Assembly (NCBI GenBank): GCA_044229775.1
Contig: JBGASH010000115.1
Coordinates: forward strand, 1-9,813
Length of the DNA stretch: 9,813 bases
Direction: 5' to 3'
Origin: JAHEYG01 sp044229775
GTDB taxonomy: Bacteria > Bacteroidota > Bacteroidia > B-17B0 > Aurantibacillaceae
This document shows, piece by piece, positions 1 to 6,762 of the stretch. The position numbers and the translations under genes are program-made. Position 1 is the stretch's first letter, and every line of letters starts with the position of its first letter. The notes under the pieces are model-generated. The model searched no databases, was not told where the DNA came from, and worked only from the letters and a program-made list of their open reading frames with translations.

Positions 1-1
1 A

Positions 2-1198
2 GGCGACGAAGCTTTGTATTACATATTCAACGACAACTTTGCCAGCCATTCTGAAAGCGGTGGTTTACCTTTTGGTTTTGAAGTTCACGCCATGGCCTAC
101 GCTTATGGTTGTCCGGCCTCCTTATCGGGCAGAAACGAATTAGCCTATACCACGTTTTACGATTACAAAATTTATAACAGAAGTACGGAGTCATATCACA
201 AATTATATGTTGGATACAGTTCGGACGTTGATCTGGGTCTTTTTACAGATGATTACCTTGGAAGCAGCGCCCCCGATAATTTAGGCTATGCGTATAACGC
301 CAAAGATTACGATTTTTATCAGGGTTGCTATATGACTGGCATGTATTTAAATTATCCGCCTGCTACCGGGATAGAAGTTTTAAAAGGTCCGGTTGCGCCA
401 CCGAACGATGGTATTGATAATAATAATGATGGTACCACCGATGAAATTAACGAAACCTGCTTATTAAATAAATTTGTAGATTATTTCAACGTATACGGAA
501 CTACGGCTTGCGGTGGCTTTAACAACTTACCTGTTGGCATGCATTTCCCAACAAACAAATACCAATTTCATAATTATTTAACCGGCCGATGGAAGGATAG
601 CACCGCGTTCACGCAGGGCGGTATGGCTTACGGAGGCGGAACGGCAATAGATTTTATTTTTCCGGGTTCTGTTTATCCTTCCTTAACAGGATGGAACGAA
701 CTATCGGGTGCCGATAGTTTAACCGACAGAAGTTTTGTTGCCTCTACCGGTCCCTTTGATTTAAATGCCGGGCAAATGATAGAGTTAGAATACGCTTACG
801 TTTGGTCGGTTGACAGCAACGCCACTACCAATAGGAATTTGGCCAGCGCCGGAAAATTAATTACCGACGCGCAAAAAGTAAAAGCCTTTTATAACCAAAC
901 TACAAAACCCAATTGTTTGCTGAGCATAAATATTGGAATGAAAGAAGAAGAATTTAATTCGGCCTTTTTGCTTTATCCTAATCCTTCAAAATCTACATTG
1001 TTTTTATATTCGGGTAATTTCACCAACTCTAAAGCGCAAATAGAAATTACAGATGTGGTGGGAAAAATACTTTTGAAAAAACAAATTGATAATTTAAATA
1101 ACTATCCGGTTAACGTGAATGACCTTAGCAATGGCGTTTATTTTATCGCGATCGATGTTGATGGGAAAAGGACGGTGAAGAAGTTTTTAAAGCAATAA
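2..1198 (+). CDS. T9SS-secreted surface protein, 5'-truncated
   Basis: The reading frame is open from base 2, so the true start and any signal peptide lie to the left of the window; the TTG at 14 is not a credible start. About 398 residues are visible. Counting from that TTG, an acidic DGIDNNNDGTTDE segment (about 132-144) resembles the MopE/thrombospondin-type Asp/Asn-rich calcium-binding motif. The C-terminus from about 318 (LLYPNPSK, then ITDVVGK, LSNGVYFIAI and a basic KRTVKKFLKQ tail) is a T9SS type A sorting domain, which directs export across the outer membrane and is then removed. The middle (NDNFASHSESGG, YNRSTES, DVDLGLFTDDYLG, DRSFVASTGPF) recalls large secreted proteins common in Bacteroidota, whose function I do not know. 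The stop codon directly abuts the next gene, so the two are probably cotranscribed. The secretion call is firm; the function is unknown. Confidence 0.85.
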   Translation, partial: GDEALYYIFNDNFASHSESGGLPFGFEVHAMAYAYGCPASLSGRNELAYTTFYDYKIYNRSTESYHKLYVGYSSDVDLGLFTDDYLGSSAPDNLGYAYNAKDYDFYQGCYMTGMYLNYPPATGIEVLKGPVAPPNDGIDNNNDGTTDEINETCLLNKFVDYFNVYGTTACGGFNNLPVGMHFPTNKYQFHNYLTGRWKDSTAFTQGGMAYGGGTAIDFIFPGSVYPSLTGWNELSGADSLTDRSFVASTGPFDLNAGQMIELEYAYVWSVDSNATTNRNLASAGKLITDAQKVKAFYNQTTKPNCLLSINIGMKEEEFNSAFLLYPNPSKSTLFLYSGNFTNSKAQIEITDVVGKILLKKQIDNLNNYPVNVNDLSNGVYFIAIDVDGKRTVKKFLKQ

Positions 1199-3709
1199 AT
1201 GAAAAAAATAATTCAAATACTCACCGCCCCTGTTGGAGTTGTCTCCAACAGGAGTTTAGCGAGTAAAAACTCGTTGGTGACAACACCAACGAGGGCCCTC
1301 CAAATATTCCTTCTTCTCTTACTTTACTACAATAGTAAGTCGCATAACGGCTTCATTGAAAACAAAGGACAAATTCACGATCAAAATAACCTACCCAATG
1401 CTGAAGTAAAATATTTACTGAATACTTCGGGTATGAACATTCAGCTAAAAGCGAATAGTTTTAGTTATGATACTTATACCATTGAACAAATAAAAAGCCC
1501 TGCGATCCCGATAGCTATCGGGACTGCGCCTCTGCGAGAAAATAAATCCTTCGACAAGCTCAGGACCCATTCTGACTATGAAAACATTTACCATTTTCAC
1601 AGAGTAGATATTGAATTTACAGGTGCCAATCCAAAACCCGAAATAATAAGTGAAGATCCTTCTGAAAACTATTTCAATTATTATACAATCGGAACAGGCG
1701 AACGAGGCGCCACTCAAGTAAGAAGTTTTCAAAAAGTAACTTACAAAAATTTATATCCCAATATTGATCTTGAATTTTTAGCTAATGACGGTAAATTCAA
1801 ATACAACTTTATTTTACATTACGGCGCAAACATTAATGACATTAAATGGAAATACAAAGGTTCAGAGAACACTTCCATAAAAAACAAAAACATTGAAATT
1901 ACTGTTGATCAGGGCGCGTTTACAGAATCTATTCCCGAGAGCTATTTGAAAAACACCTCAGGAAAAACAAAACCTGTACTCGTGAATTTTTTTAGCACAA
2001 GCAGCGGAGCCTATTGTTTTAATGTGGCCGATAATGTTTTAATAAGACAAGGTGAAGAAATAATTATTGATCCTACTCCGAATATAGTTTGGTCAACTTA
2101 TTTTGGAGGTAATGGAGATGAAATACTTTTACAGCCTGTTACAGATCTCTTAGGAAATGTTTACATTAGCGGATGGACTTCAAGTACAAATGCAATTGCG
2201 ACCAGCGGTGCCCATCAGGTAACTTTTAATGGGGGAAATTCAGATGGAACAATTTCCAAATTCAGTTCCTCAGGTGTTTTAAAATGGTCTACATATTATG
2301 GAGGCAACGGTAATGAACAAGCTGCAAATGCCGTTTTAGATAAATTTGGAAATTTATTTATCGCCGGACCTACTACTAGTACTTCTTCAATTGCAACCGC
2401 TACAGTTTATCAGAGCACATATGGAGGTGGGCCGTCGGACGGGTTTCTTGCTAAGTTTGACACAACAGGTATCCGCCAATGGTGTACCTATTATGGTGGA
2501 TCGAACCATGATGATATCTGTGGTTGCTCTATTGATAAGACTGGAAATGTTTTTATTTTAGGAAGTACCAACAGTGTAAACGGAATAAGTACATCAGGTG
2601 CTCACCAAGTTTCATTTGGCGGGGGTCCTTGGGATATTTATTTAGCAAAGTTTGATAATAGCGGAATAAGATTGTGGGGCACATATTATGGAGGAAGCGG
2701 TGATGATGGTGGAGACATTTGTGTTACCGATCCAAAAGGAAATATTTATTTTACAGGTTACGCAGGAAGCACTGCTTCAATCACTACCACAGGATCCCAT
2801 CAGCAAGGTTATGGTGGCTTATTCGATGCATTAATTGTAAAAATGAACAATAATGGAGTAAGACAATGGGCTACTTATTATGGCGGCAGTGGTGAGGATA
2901 TCGGACTTTGGATTTATTTTGATACCCTTGACGTAAAGAATGGCTTATATTTATCTGGCTATTCTGCAAGCGTTGATTCAATTTCTACTTTGGGTTCATA
3001 TCAACCGTCCAATAAAGGTGGAAAAGATGCCTTTCTTGCAAAATTTGATACTGCAGGTGTGAGGCAATGGGGTACTTATTTGGGTGGACAGGGAATAGAT
3101 TATGGAATGGCTATTGCTAGTGATAATTCAAGCAACGTCTACTTATGCGGAATAACGCAGAGCTTTTCATTTATTGCAACCCCAAATGCCTTGCAAACCT
3201 CACACGGAGGCGGTATGGGAGATGCTTTTCTTACTAAGTTTACAAAGAATGGATTAATTCAATGGAGCACATATTACGGCGGAAGCTTTTACGAGTTGGC
3301 TTATTCAATGACTGTAGATAAATTTGGCGATCTTTATCTCGTAGGATGCACCAGTTCTAATGGAATAGCGACTTCCGGAGCCCACCAAACTACTTTCGGT
3401 GGAGGTCCTCACGATGGATTATGTGTAAAATTTAACCAACTTGTTTCAACAAACATAATAGAACCAAAAACCGAAAAAAATAATTTAAACATCTTCCCTA
3501 ACCCGAATAACGGTTCTTTCATCCTTCAATCAAAAGAAGATCTTATTTTAAATATTATAAATGAGTTAGGACAAATTGTAAAAACAGTAACGCTTAATTA
3601 CGCGAACGAGCATCAACTTATTGTTTCCAATTTAGAATGCGGGGTTTATTTTTTAACGAACAAACAAACAGGGGAAGCTATTCAAAATAAAATTGTGGTG
3701 ATAAAATGA
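1199..3709 (+). CDS. SBBP-repeat beta-propeller protein with T9SS sorting domain
   Basis: This 836-residue precursor is predicted to be secreted or surface-attached. In order: a basic MKKIIQI start; a hydrophobic signal core at about 36-44 (IFLLLLLYY); an N-terminal domain opening with FIENKGQ (52-58), as in the DUF7948-type domain that usually precedes SBBP propellers; seven SBBP repeats starting at W298, W363, W428, W493, W557, W624 and W689 (W-x-TY-x-GG, about 65 residues each), which suits a seven-bladed propeller; and a T9SS type A sorting domain from about 763 (LNIFPNPNNGSF) to the end. Ligand and partners are unknown. Two stretches look like translated palindromic repeat DNA: residues 11-34, between the n-region and the hydrophobic core, and about 103-123 (IPIAIGT, FDKLRT). 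The ATG follows the previous TAA with no gap. A downstream start at TTG 1274 or GTG 1277 is possible. Domain calls are strong; the role is not known. Confidence 0.9.
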   Translation: MKKIIQILTAPVGVVSNRSLASKNSLVTTPTRALQIFLLLLLYYNSKSHNGFIENKGQIHDQNNLPNAEVKYLLNTSGMNIQLKANSFSYDTYTIEQIKSPAIPIAIGTAPLRENKSFDKLRTHSDYENIYHFHRVDIEFTGANPKPEIISEDPSENYFNYYTIGTGERGATQVRSFQKVTYKNLYPNIDLEFLANDGKFKYNFILHYGANINDIKWKYKGSENTSIKNKNIEITVDQGAFTESIPESYLKNTSGKTKPVLVNFFSTSSGAYCFNVADNVLIRQGEEIIIDPTPNIVWSTYFGGNGDEILLQPVTDLLGNVYISGWTSSTNAIATSGAHQVTFNGGNSDGTISKFSSSGVLKWSTYYGGNGNEQAANAVLDKFGNLFIAGPTTSTSSIATATVYQSTYGGGPSDGFLAKFDTTGIRQWCTYYGGSNHDDICGCSIDKTGNVFILGSTNSVNGISTSGAHQVSFGGGPWDIYLAKFDNSGIRLWGTYYGGSGDDGGDICVTDPKGNIYFTGYAGSTASITTTGSHQQGYGGLFDALIVKMNNNGVRQWATYYGGSGEDIGLWIYFDTLDVKNGLYLSGYSASVDSISTLGSYQPSNKGGKDAFLAKFDTAGVRQWGTYLGGQGIDYGMAIASDNSSNVYLCGITQSFSFIATPNALQTSHGGGMGDAFLTKFTKNGLIQWSTYYGGSFYELAYSMTVDKFGDLYLVGCTSSNGIATSGAHQTTFGGGPHDGLCVKFNQLVSTNIIEPKTEKNNLNIFPNPNNGSFILQSKEDLILNIINELGQIVKTVTLNYANEHQLIVSNLECGVYFLTNKQTGEAIQNKIVVIK
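1229..1300. repeat. REP-doublet-like palindromic element inside a CDS
   Basis: Two perfect 10-bp-stem hairpins lie close together. The first is CCTGTTGGAG, loop TTGT, CTCCAACAGG (1229-1252). The second is CTCGTTGGTG, loop ACAA, CACCAACGAG (1270-1293). They share the GTTGG core, and the loops are reverse complements of each other, so the second unit is an inverted relative of the first, as in REP doublets (REPINs). The 17-bp spacer contributes a further hairpin, CGAGT-AAAA-ACTCG (1260-1273), and the right end carries the palindrome GAGGGCCCTC (1291-1300). The 72 bp equal 24 codons. Only the frame used by the host gene is stop-free; the other two + frames meet TAG or TAA inside the element. Boundaries are my estimate and membership of a dispersed family is inferred. 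Confidence 0.75.
1506..1523. repeat. Perfect 18-bp palindrome in a CDS
   Basis: TCCCGATAGCTATCGGGA is a perfect palindrome with 9-bp arms. It is read in frame as part of IPIAIGT in the N-terminal domain of the SBBP protein. From memory, palindromes with this CCCGATAG/CTATCGGG core are recurrent dispersed repeats in Bacteroidota genomes; only one copy is in this window. Confidence 0.7.
1547..1566. repeat. Dispersed-repeat word in a CDS
   Basis: TCCTTCGACAAGCTCAGGAC is translated here as SFDKLRT; on the opposite strand it would read PELVEG. It has TCCT/AGGA ends that pair but an imperfect interior. I recognise the word from memory as a common dispersed repeat in bacterial genomes. It lies 23 bp after the 18-bp palindrome, and the two may be parts of one inserted unit of about 60 bp. 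Confidence 0.55.
2090..3433 (+). repeat. Seven diverged tandem repeats encoding SBBP blades
   Basis: Coding repeats with a period of about 195 bp (192-201 bp) begin at 2090, 2285, 2480, 2675, 2867, 3068 and 3263. Each encodes W-x-TY-x-GG, then a GN(V/I/L)(Y/F) strand, a SGxHQ-like or equivalent turn, a GG-x-x-DG/A segment and KF. The copies are diverged at DNA level, so this is protein architecture rather than a recent array. Confidence 0.85.
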
Positions 3710-3735
3710 AAATTGATACTTCCTCATTCCTCCCC

Positions 3736-3789
3736 CCTGCCTACCGGCAGGCAGGCGTCAGCTAAAACTGACACCCCCTCAAGCGGGGG
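3736..3789. repeat. Composite hairpin cluster between convergent genes
   Basis: Three structures lie end to end in the gap between the SBBP gene and recG. The first is a 20-bp palindrome with one mismatched pair (3736-3755, arms CCTGCCTACC and GGCAGGCAGG). The second is GTCAG, loop CTAAAA, CTGAC (3757-3772). The third is CCCCC, loop TCAAGC, GGGGG (3774-3789). There is no U-tract directly after the last stem on either strand; the nearest T-run on the + strand is 3803-3808. It is therefore not a textbook intrinsic terminator, although these GC-rich hairpins could still stop or stabilise both converging transcripts. It looks like a dispersed repeat cluster. Confidence 0.7.
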
Positions 3790-3825
3790 ACAATTTCATC
3801 TCTTTTTTACATTTTCCATCTTTCA

Positions 3826-5934
3826 TCATCCTACCTTCGCCCAGTTTTGTCTATTCAGGTTTTGCGCGTGAAGATATAGTGTGAGAATTTTATTTTTTTC
3901 CATTGTTAGATCAGGGTCCTCATTTAAAATAGTTTGCGCTGCTGTTCTGGCCAATGATAAAATTTGTCCGTCGTGGGCCAGATCGGCAATTTTAAGATCC
4001 ATTACACCACTTTGCATGGTGCCTTCTATGTCGCCCGGACCGCGCAATTTCAGATCTACTTCGCTAATTTCAAAACCATCGTTAGTGCGTACCATCGTTT
4101 CCATTCGTAAACGGCTATCGGCGCCTAATTTATACGAGGTCATCAAAATACAATACGATTGTTCGGCACCGCGCCCTACCCTGCCGCGTAATTGATGGAG
4201 TTGCGATAAACCAAAACGCTCGGCACTTTCTATCACCATCACACTGGCGTTCGGCACATCCACTCCCACTTCAATTACGGTTGTGGCGACCATGATCTGC
4301 GTTTCTTTTTTTATGAAACGCTGCATTTCAAAATCTTTTTGCCTGGCCGGTAGTTTTCCGTGTACGATGCTTACCTGATATTGTGGCGGAGGAAAATCTT
4401 TAATTAAATTATCATAACCCGTTTGCAAATTCTGCAGATCCATTTTTTCACTTTCTTTTATTAATGGATATACAATATAAATTTGCCGGCCTGCTGCAAT
4501 TTGTTCCTTCATAAAACCAATTAAACGCAAGCGCTGGTTATCTTTAAAGTGCATGGTCTTAATGGCCTTTCTTCCAGGAGGCATTTCATCAATAAGTGAA
4601 GTATCCAGATCACCATAAAAGGTCATAGCTAACGTTCTGGGGATGGGGGTCGCGGTCATAATTAAAATATGCGGCGGGTTTTTTCCTTTTTCTCTCAACT
4701 TAGCGCGTTGCGCCACCCCAAAGCGGTGTTGTTCGTCGATAATTACCAATCCCAGGTTTTTAAATTGCACCACATCTTCAATTAAAGCGTGAGTGCCAAT
4801 TAAAATTTTTAATTCGCCGCTTTCCAGATCTTTTTGAATTTCTTTTCGTTGTTTGGTTGTTGACGACCCGGTAAGCAAAGCGATCTTAGTGCCTAAGCCA
4901 GCCAATAATTTACTAATGGTGGTAAAATGCTGATTGGCTAAAATTTCAGTGGGTGCCATTAAACAGGCCTGACAATCGTTATCAATGGCTAACAACATGC
5001 TTAGTAATGCCACTAATGTTTTTCCGCTTCCCACATCACCTTGTAACAACCGGTTCATTTGTTTACCACTGCCCATGTCGGTACGAATTTCTTTTACTAC
5101 CCGTTTTTGCGCGCCGGTTAATTGAAACGGTAAATACTTGTTATAAAAATCATTAAAATTATCTCCTACCTTACTAAACACAATGCCTCTAACGGTTTGT
5201 TCACCTATCTTTTTTTGTTTGAGCAAGCGCAACTGAACAAAGAACAATTCTTCAAATTTTAAACGAAACTGCGCCTTTTGCAGCGCCATGGCGTTTTCGG
5301 GCGAATGAATTTGACGTATGGCTTCCCATTTAGGGATTAATTTAAAATCCGAGATCAGATCCGCACTTAAATTTTCGGCAATAGTGGTGTTGGTTATTTG
5401 TTGCGATAACTGAAAGGTCATCTTTCTTAATCCATCACTATCCAATCCACGACTCTTTAATTTTTCGGTTGAATAATACACAGGCCTGAATGCCGATTTT
5501 TGTGAAACACTGTTGGGGTTCACTTCTTCTATTTCGGGATGCGCCAAATTAAAACGCCCTTTAAAAACCGTTGGTCTTCCAAAAACAATATATTCGGTAT
5601 TAGTTTTTAATTTTTCGAACATCCATTTATATCCCTGAAACCATACCAGGTCGATAAACCCGCTGCTATCTTTAAAAACCGCGGTTAACCGTTTGGCACG
5701 CTTATCGCCAAACACATCCATACGCTCAATTGTTCCCCGTAATTGCACATAACCCATATCTTCATTGATCTCAGCGATCTTCTGATACCGTGTACGGTCA
5801 ACATACCTGAAAGGATAATACGTGATCAGATCTCTGAACAAAAAAATACCCAATTCCTTTTTTAACACCTCGGCTTTTTGAGGACCAATACCTTTAAGGT
5901 ATTCGATGGGAGTATCTAAAAATTGGGCTGACAT
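3826..5934 (-). CDS. recG: ATP-dependent DNA helicase RecG
   Basis: RecG is a monomeric double-stranded DNA translocase that binds branched DNA and drives branch migration and fork regression in recombination and replication repair, in the cytoplasm. The 702 residues match the usual length (about 690). The N-terminal wedge region holds the helix-hairpin-helix-like YLKGIGPQKAE (12-22) and an OB fold (about 60-140, VQLRGTIE, LTAVFKDSSG, VFGRPTVFKGRF). The helicase core follows: LTGAQ (272-276), Walker A GDVGSGKT (299-306), MAPTEILA (326-333), DEQH box (400-403), TATPIPRT (427-434), TTVIEVGVDVPNA (551-563) and QLRGRVGRG (581-589). The C-terminal RecG segment with RGPGDIEGT (631-639) is complete. 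All motifs look intact. It is transcribed alone, converging on the SBBP gene and diverging from the beta-barrel gene. The ATG at 5932-5934 gives the normal N-terminus. Confidence 0.97.
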   Translation of the reverse strand: MSAQFLDTPIEYLKGIGPQKAEVLKKELGIFLFRDLITYYPFRYVDRTRYQKIAEINEDMGYVQLRGTIERMDVFGDKRAKRLTAVFKDSSGFIDLVWFQGYKWMFEKLKTNTEYIVFGRPTVFKGRFNLAHPEIEEVNPNSVSQKSAFRPVYYSTEKLKSRGLDSDGLRKMTFQLSQQITNTTIAENLSADLISDFKLIPKWEAIRQIHSPENAMALQKAQFRLKFEELFFVQLRLLKQKKIGEQTVRGIVFSKVGDNFNDFYNKYLPFQLTGAQKRVVKEIRTDMGSGKQMNRLLQGDVGSGKTLVALLSMLLAIDNDCQACLMAPTEILANQHFTTISKLLAGLGTKIALLTGSSTTKQRKEIQKDLESGELKILIGTHALIEDVVQFKNLGLVIIDEQHRFGVAQRAKLREKGKNPPHILIMTATPIPRTLAMTFYGDLDTSLIDEMPPGRKAIKTMHFKDNQRLRLIGFMKEQIAAGRQIYIVYPLIKESEKMDLQNLQTGYDNLIKDFPPPQYQVSIVHGKLPARQKDFEMQRFIKKETQIMVATTVIEVGVDVPNASVMVIESAERFGLSQLHQLRGRVGRGAEQSYCILMTSYKLGADSRLRMETMVRTNDGFEISEVDLKLRGPGDIEGTMQSGVMDLKIADLAHDGQILSLARTAAQTILNEDPDLTMEKNKILTLYLHAQNLNRQNWAKVG

Positions 5935-5984
5935 TAAGGCTTAAAATTAAGATTTTTTTGTGTTTTTCCTGTTCCAATACCTAT

Positions 5985-6036
5985 TAATGACGAATCCACA
6001 CTTTGTTTGTTAATACTATTATTCTTTTCGTCATTA
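5985..6036. promoter_or_regulatory. Spaced 10-bp inverted repeat in divergent promoter gap
   Basis: TAATGACGAA (5985-5994) and TTCGTCATTA (6027-6036) are perfect inverted copies separated by 32 bp. They lie in the 133-bp gap between the divergent recG and beta-barrel genes. The arms could be a pair of operator half-sites, or they could form a long-loop hairpin in either leader. The sequence alone does not show which, and no regulator is encoded beside it. Confidence 0.4.
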
Positions 6037-6054
6037 TGCGTTATAATAGGGAAG

Positions 6055-6062
6055 TATTTTTG
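6055..6062 (+). promoter_or_regulatory. Candidate -7 element before beta-barrel gene
   Basis: TATTTTTG matches the Bacteroidota -7 consensus TAnnTTTG exactly, but it ends only five bases before the ATG at 6068 and I see no TTG at the usual upstream distance. If it is used, the transcript would begin at or next to the start codon. In AT-rich DNA a chance match is quite possible. Confidence 0.25.
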
Positions 6063-6067
6063 TATAA

Positions 6068-6742
6068 ATGTTAAAACCCAAACATATCGCGCTGGTTCTT
6101 TTACTTTTTTGTTTAAAAGGCCGGGCGCAGTATATGGATACACTGCATGCCATTTTTCACGGTAAATCAAGTATTGATGTGCGATTAGAATCGCGTAATT
6201 CATTTATTACCCACGACCGCGCTTTAATAACCGGTTTCAGAGCCGGTATTGCCTTTCAAAGAAAAATACGAATGGGTGGCGGCATTAGTTGGTTAAAAAG
6301 CGATATCGTACAAAACCATTATGTTTATAACGATCTTAACACGCCTGAAGTAGTTCCAAAATATTTAAAATTGGCTTACTTGTGTTATTATATTGACTTT
6401 GTATTTCACAAAACAAAACGCTGGCAGTTAAGTGTACCGATACAGGCCGGTACCGGACTAACCTGGTTTCAAAACGAACGGGCTTACAATATAAATTCGG
6501 GCACCAAAAAATATTTTCTATTCCTGTATGAGCCCGGTGTAACCACGCAGTTCAAAATTTTTAGGTGGTTTGGATTGGGCACCGATGTGGGTTACCGCTT
6601 TACATTAAAGAACAAAGCAGTTGACCTGAAACTAAGTTCTCCTACCTACGCCTTTAAGATCTTGTTTTGGCTCGATCAATTGTATTTCGAAACATTTCCA
6701 AAATCCAGGATCACCGAAAAGTGGGGACCGGCCATCTGGTAA
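6068..6742 (+). CDS. Predicted outer-membrane beta-barrel protein
   Basis: This is a 224-residue precursor of unknown specific function. Residues 1-21 form a clean Sec signal peptide: basic MLKPKH, hydrophobic IALVLLLFCL, then KGRAQ, with cleavage likely at Ala20 or Gln21 as in many Bacteroidota exported proteins. This supports the ATG at 6068 as the start. The rest is rich in alternating polar and aromatic or hydrophobic segments separated by turns (RAGIAFQRKIRMGGGISW, LCYYIDFVFHKTKRWQLSVPIQAGTGLTW, YEPGVTTQFKIFRWFGLGTDVGYRF), the pattern of a small transmembrane beta-barrel, and the chain ends in an aromatic residue (PAIW). No lipobox or T9SS sorting domain is present, so it should reach the outer membrane through Sec and BAM. 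It is divergent from recG and converges on the 6763-7305 gene with 20 bp between stops. The barrel call rests on composition and pattern only. Confidence 0.75.
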   Translation: MLKPKHIALVLLLFCLKGRAQYMDTLHAIFHGKSSIDVRLESRNSFITHDRALITGFRAGIAFQRKIRMGGGISWLKSDIVQNHYVYNDLNTPEVVPKYLKLAYLCYYIDFVFHKTKRWQLSVPIQAGTGLTWFQNERAYNINSGTKKYFLFLYEPGVTTQFKIFRWFGLGTDVGYRFTLKNKAVDLKLSSPTYAFKILFWLDQLYFETFPKSRITEKWGPAIW

Positions 6743-6762
6743 TTGCAATAAATTTTTGTGAT

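Noticed and set aside
14..16. TTG as the start of the first gene
   Set aside because: The frame stays open to the window edge and no signal peptide follows this codon, so the gene is cut rather than starting here.
1445..1732. 95-residue minus-strand reading frame containing PELVEG
   Set aside because: It is a shadow of the SBBP gene; the PELVEG string is just the dispersed repeat word read on the other strand.
3803..3808. T-run as the tail of an intrinsic terminator
   Set aside because: It begins 13 bases after the CCCCC/GGGGG stem, too far for the classical stem plus U-tract arrangement.
5934..6203. 89-residue minus-strand reading frame whose stop overlaps the recG start (TAATG)
   Set aside because: It runs antisense through the signal peptide and first strands of the well-supported barrel gene, has no recognisable domain, and its C-terminal half is low-complexity intergenic sequence.
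6743..6762. Terminator in the 20-bp convergent gap
   Set aside because: No hairpin is visible in these bases.
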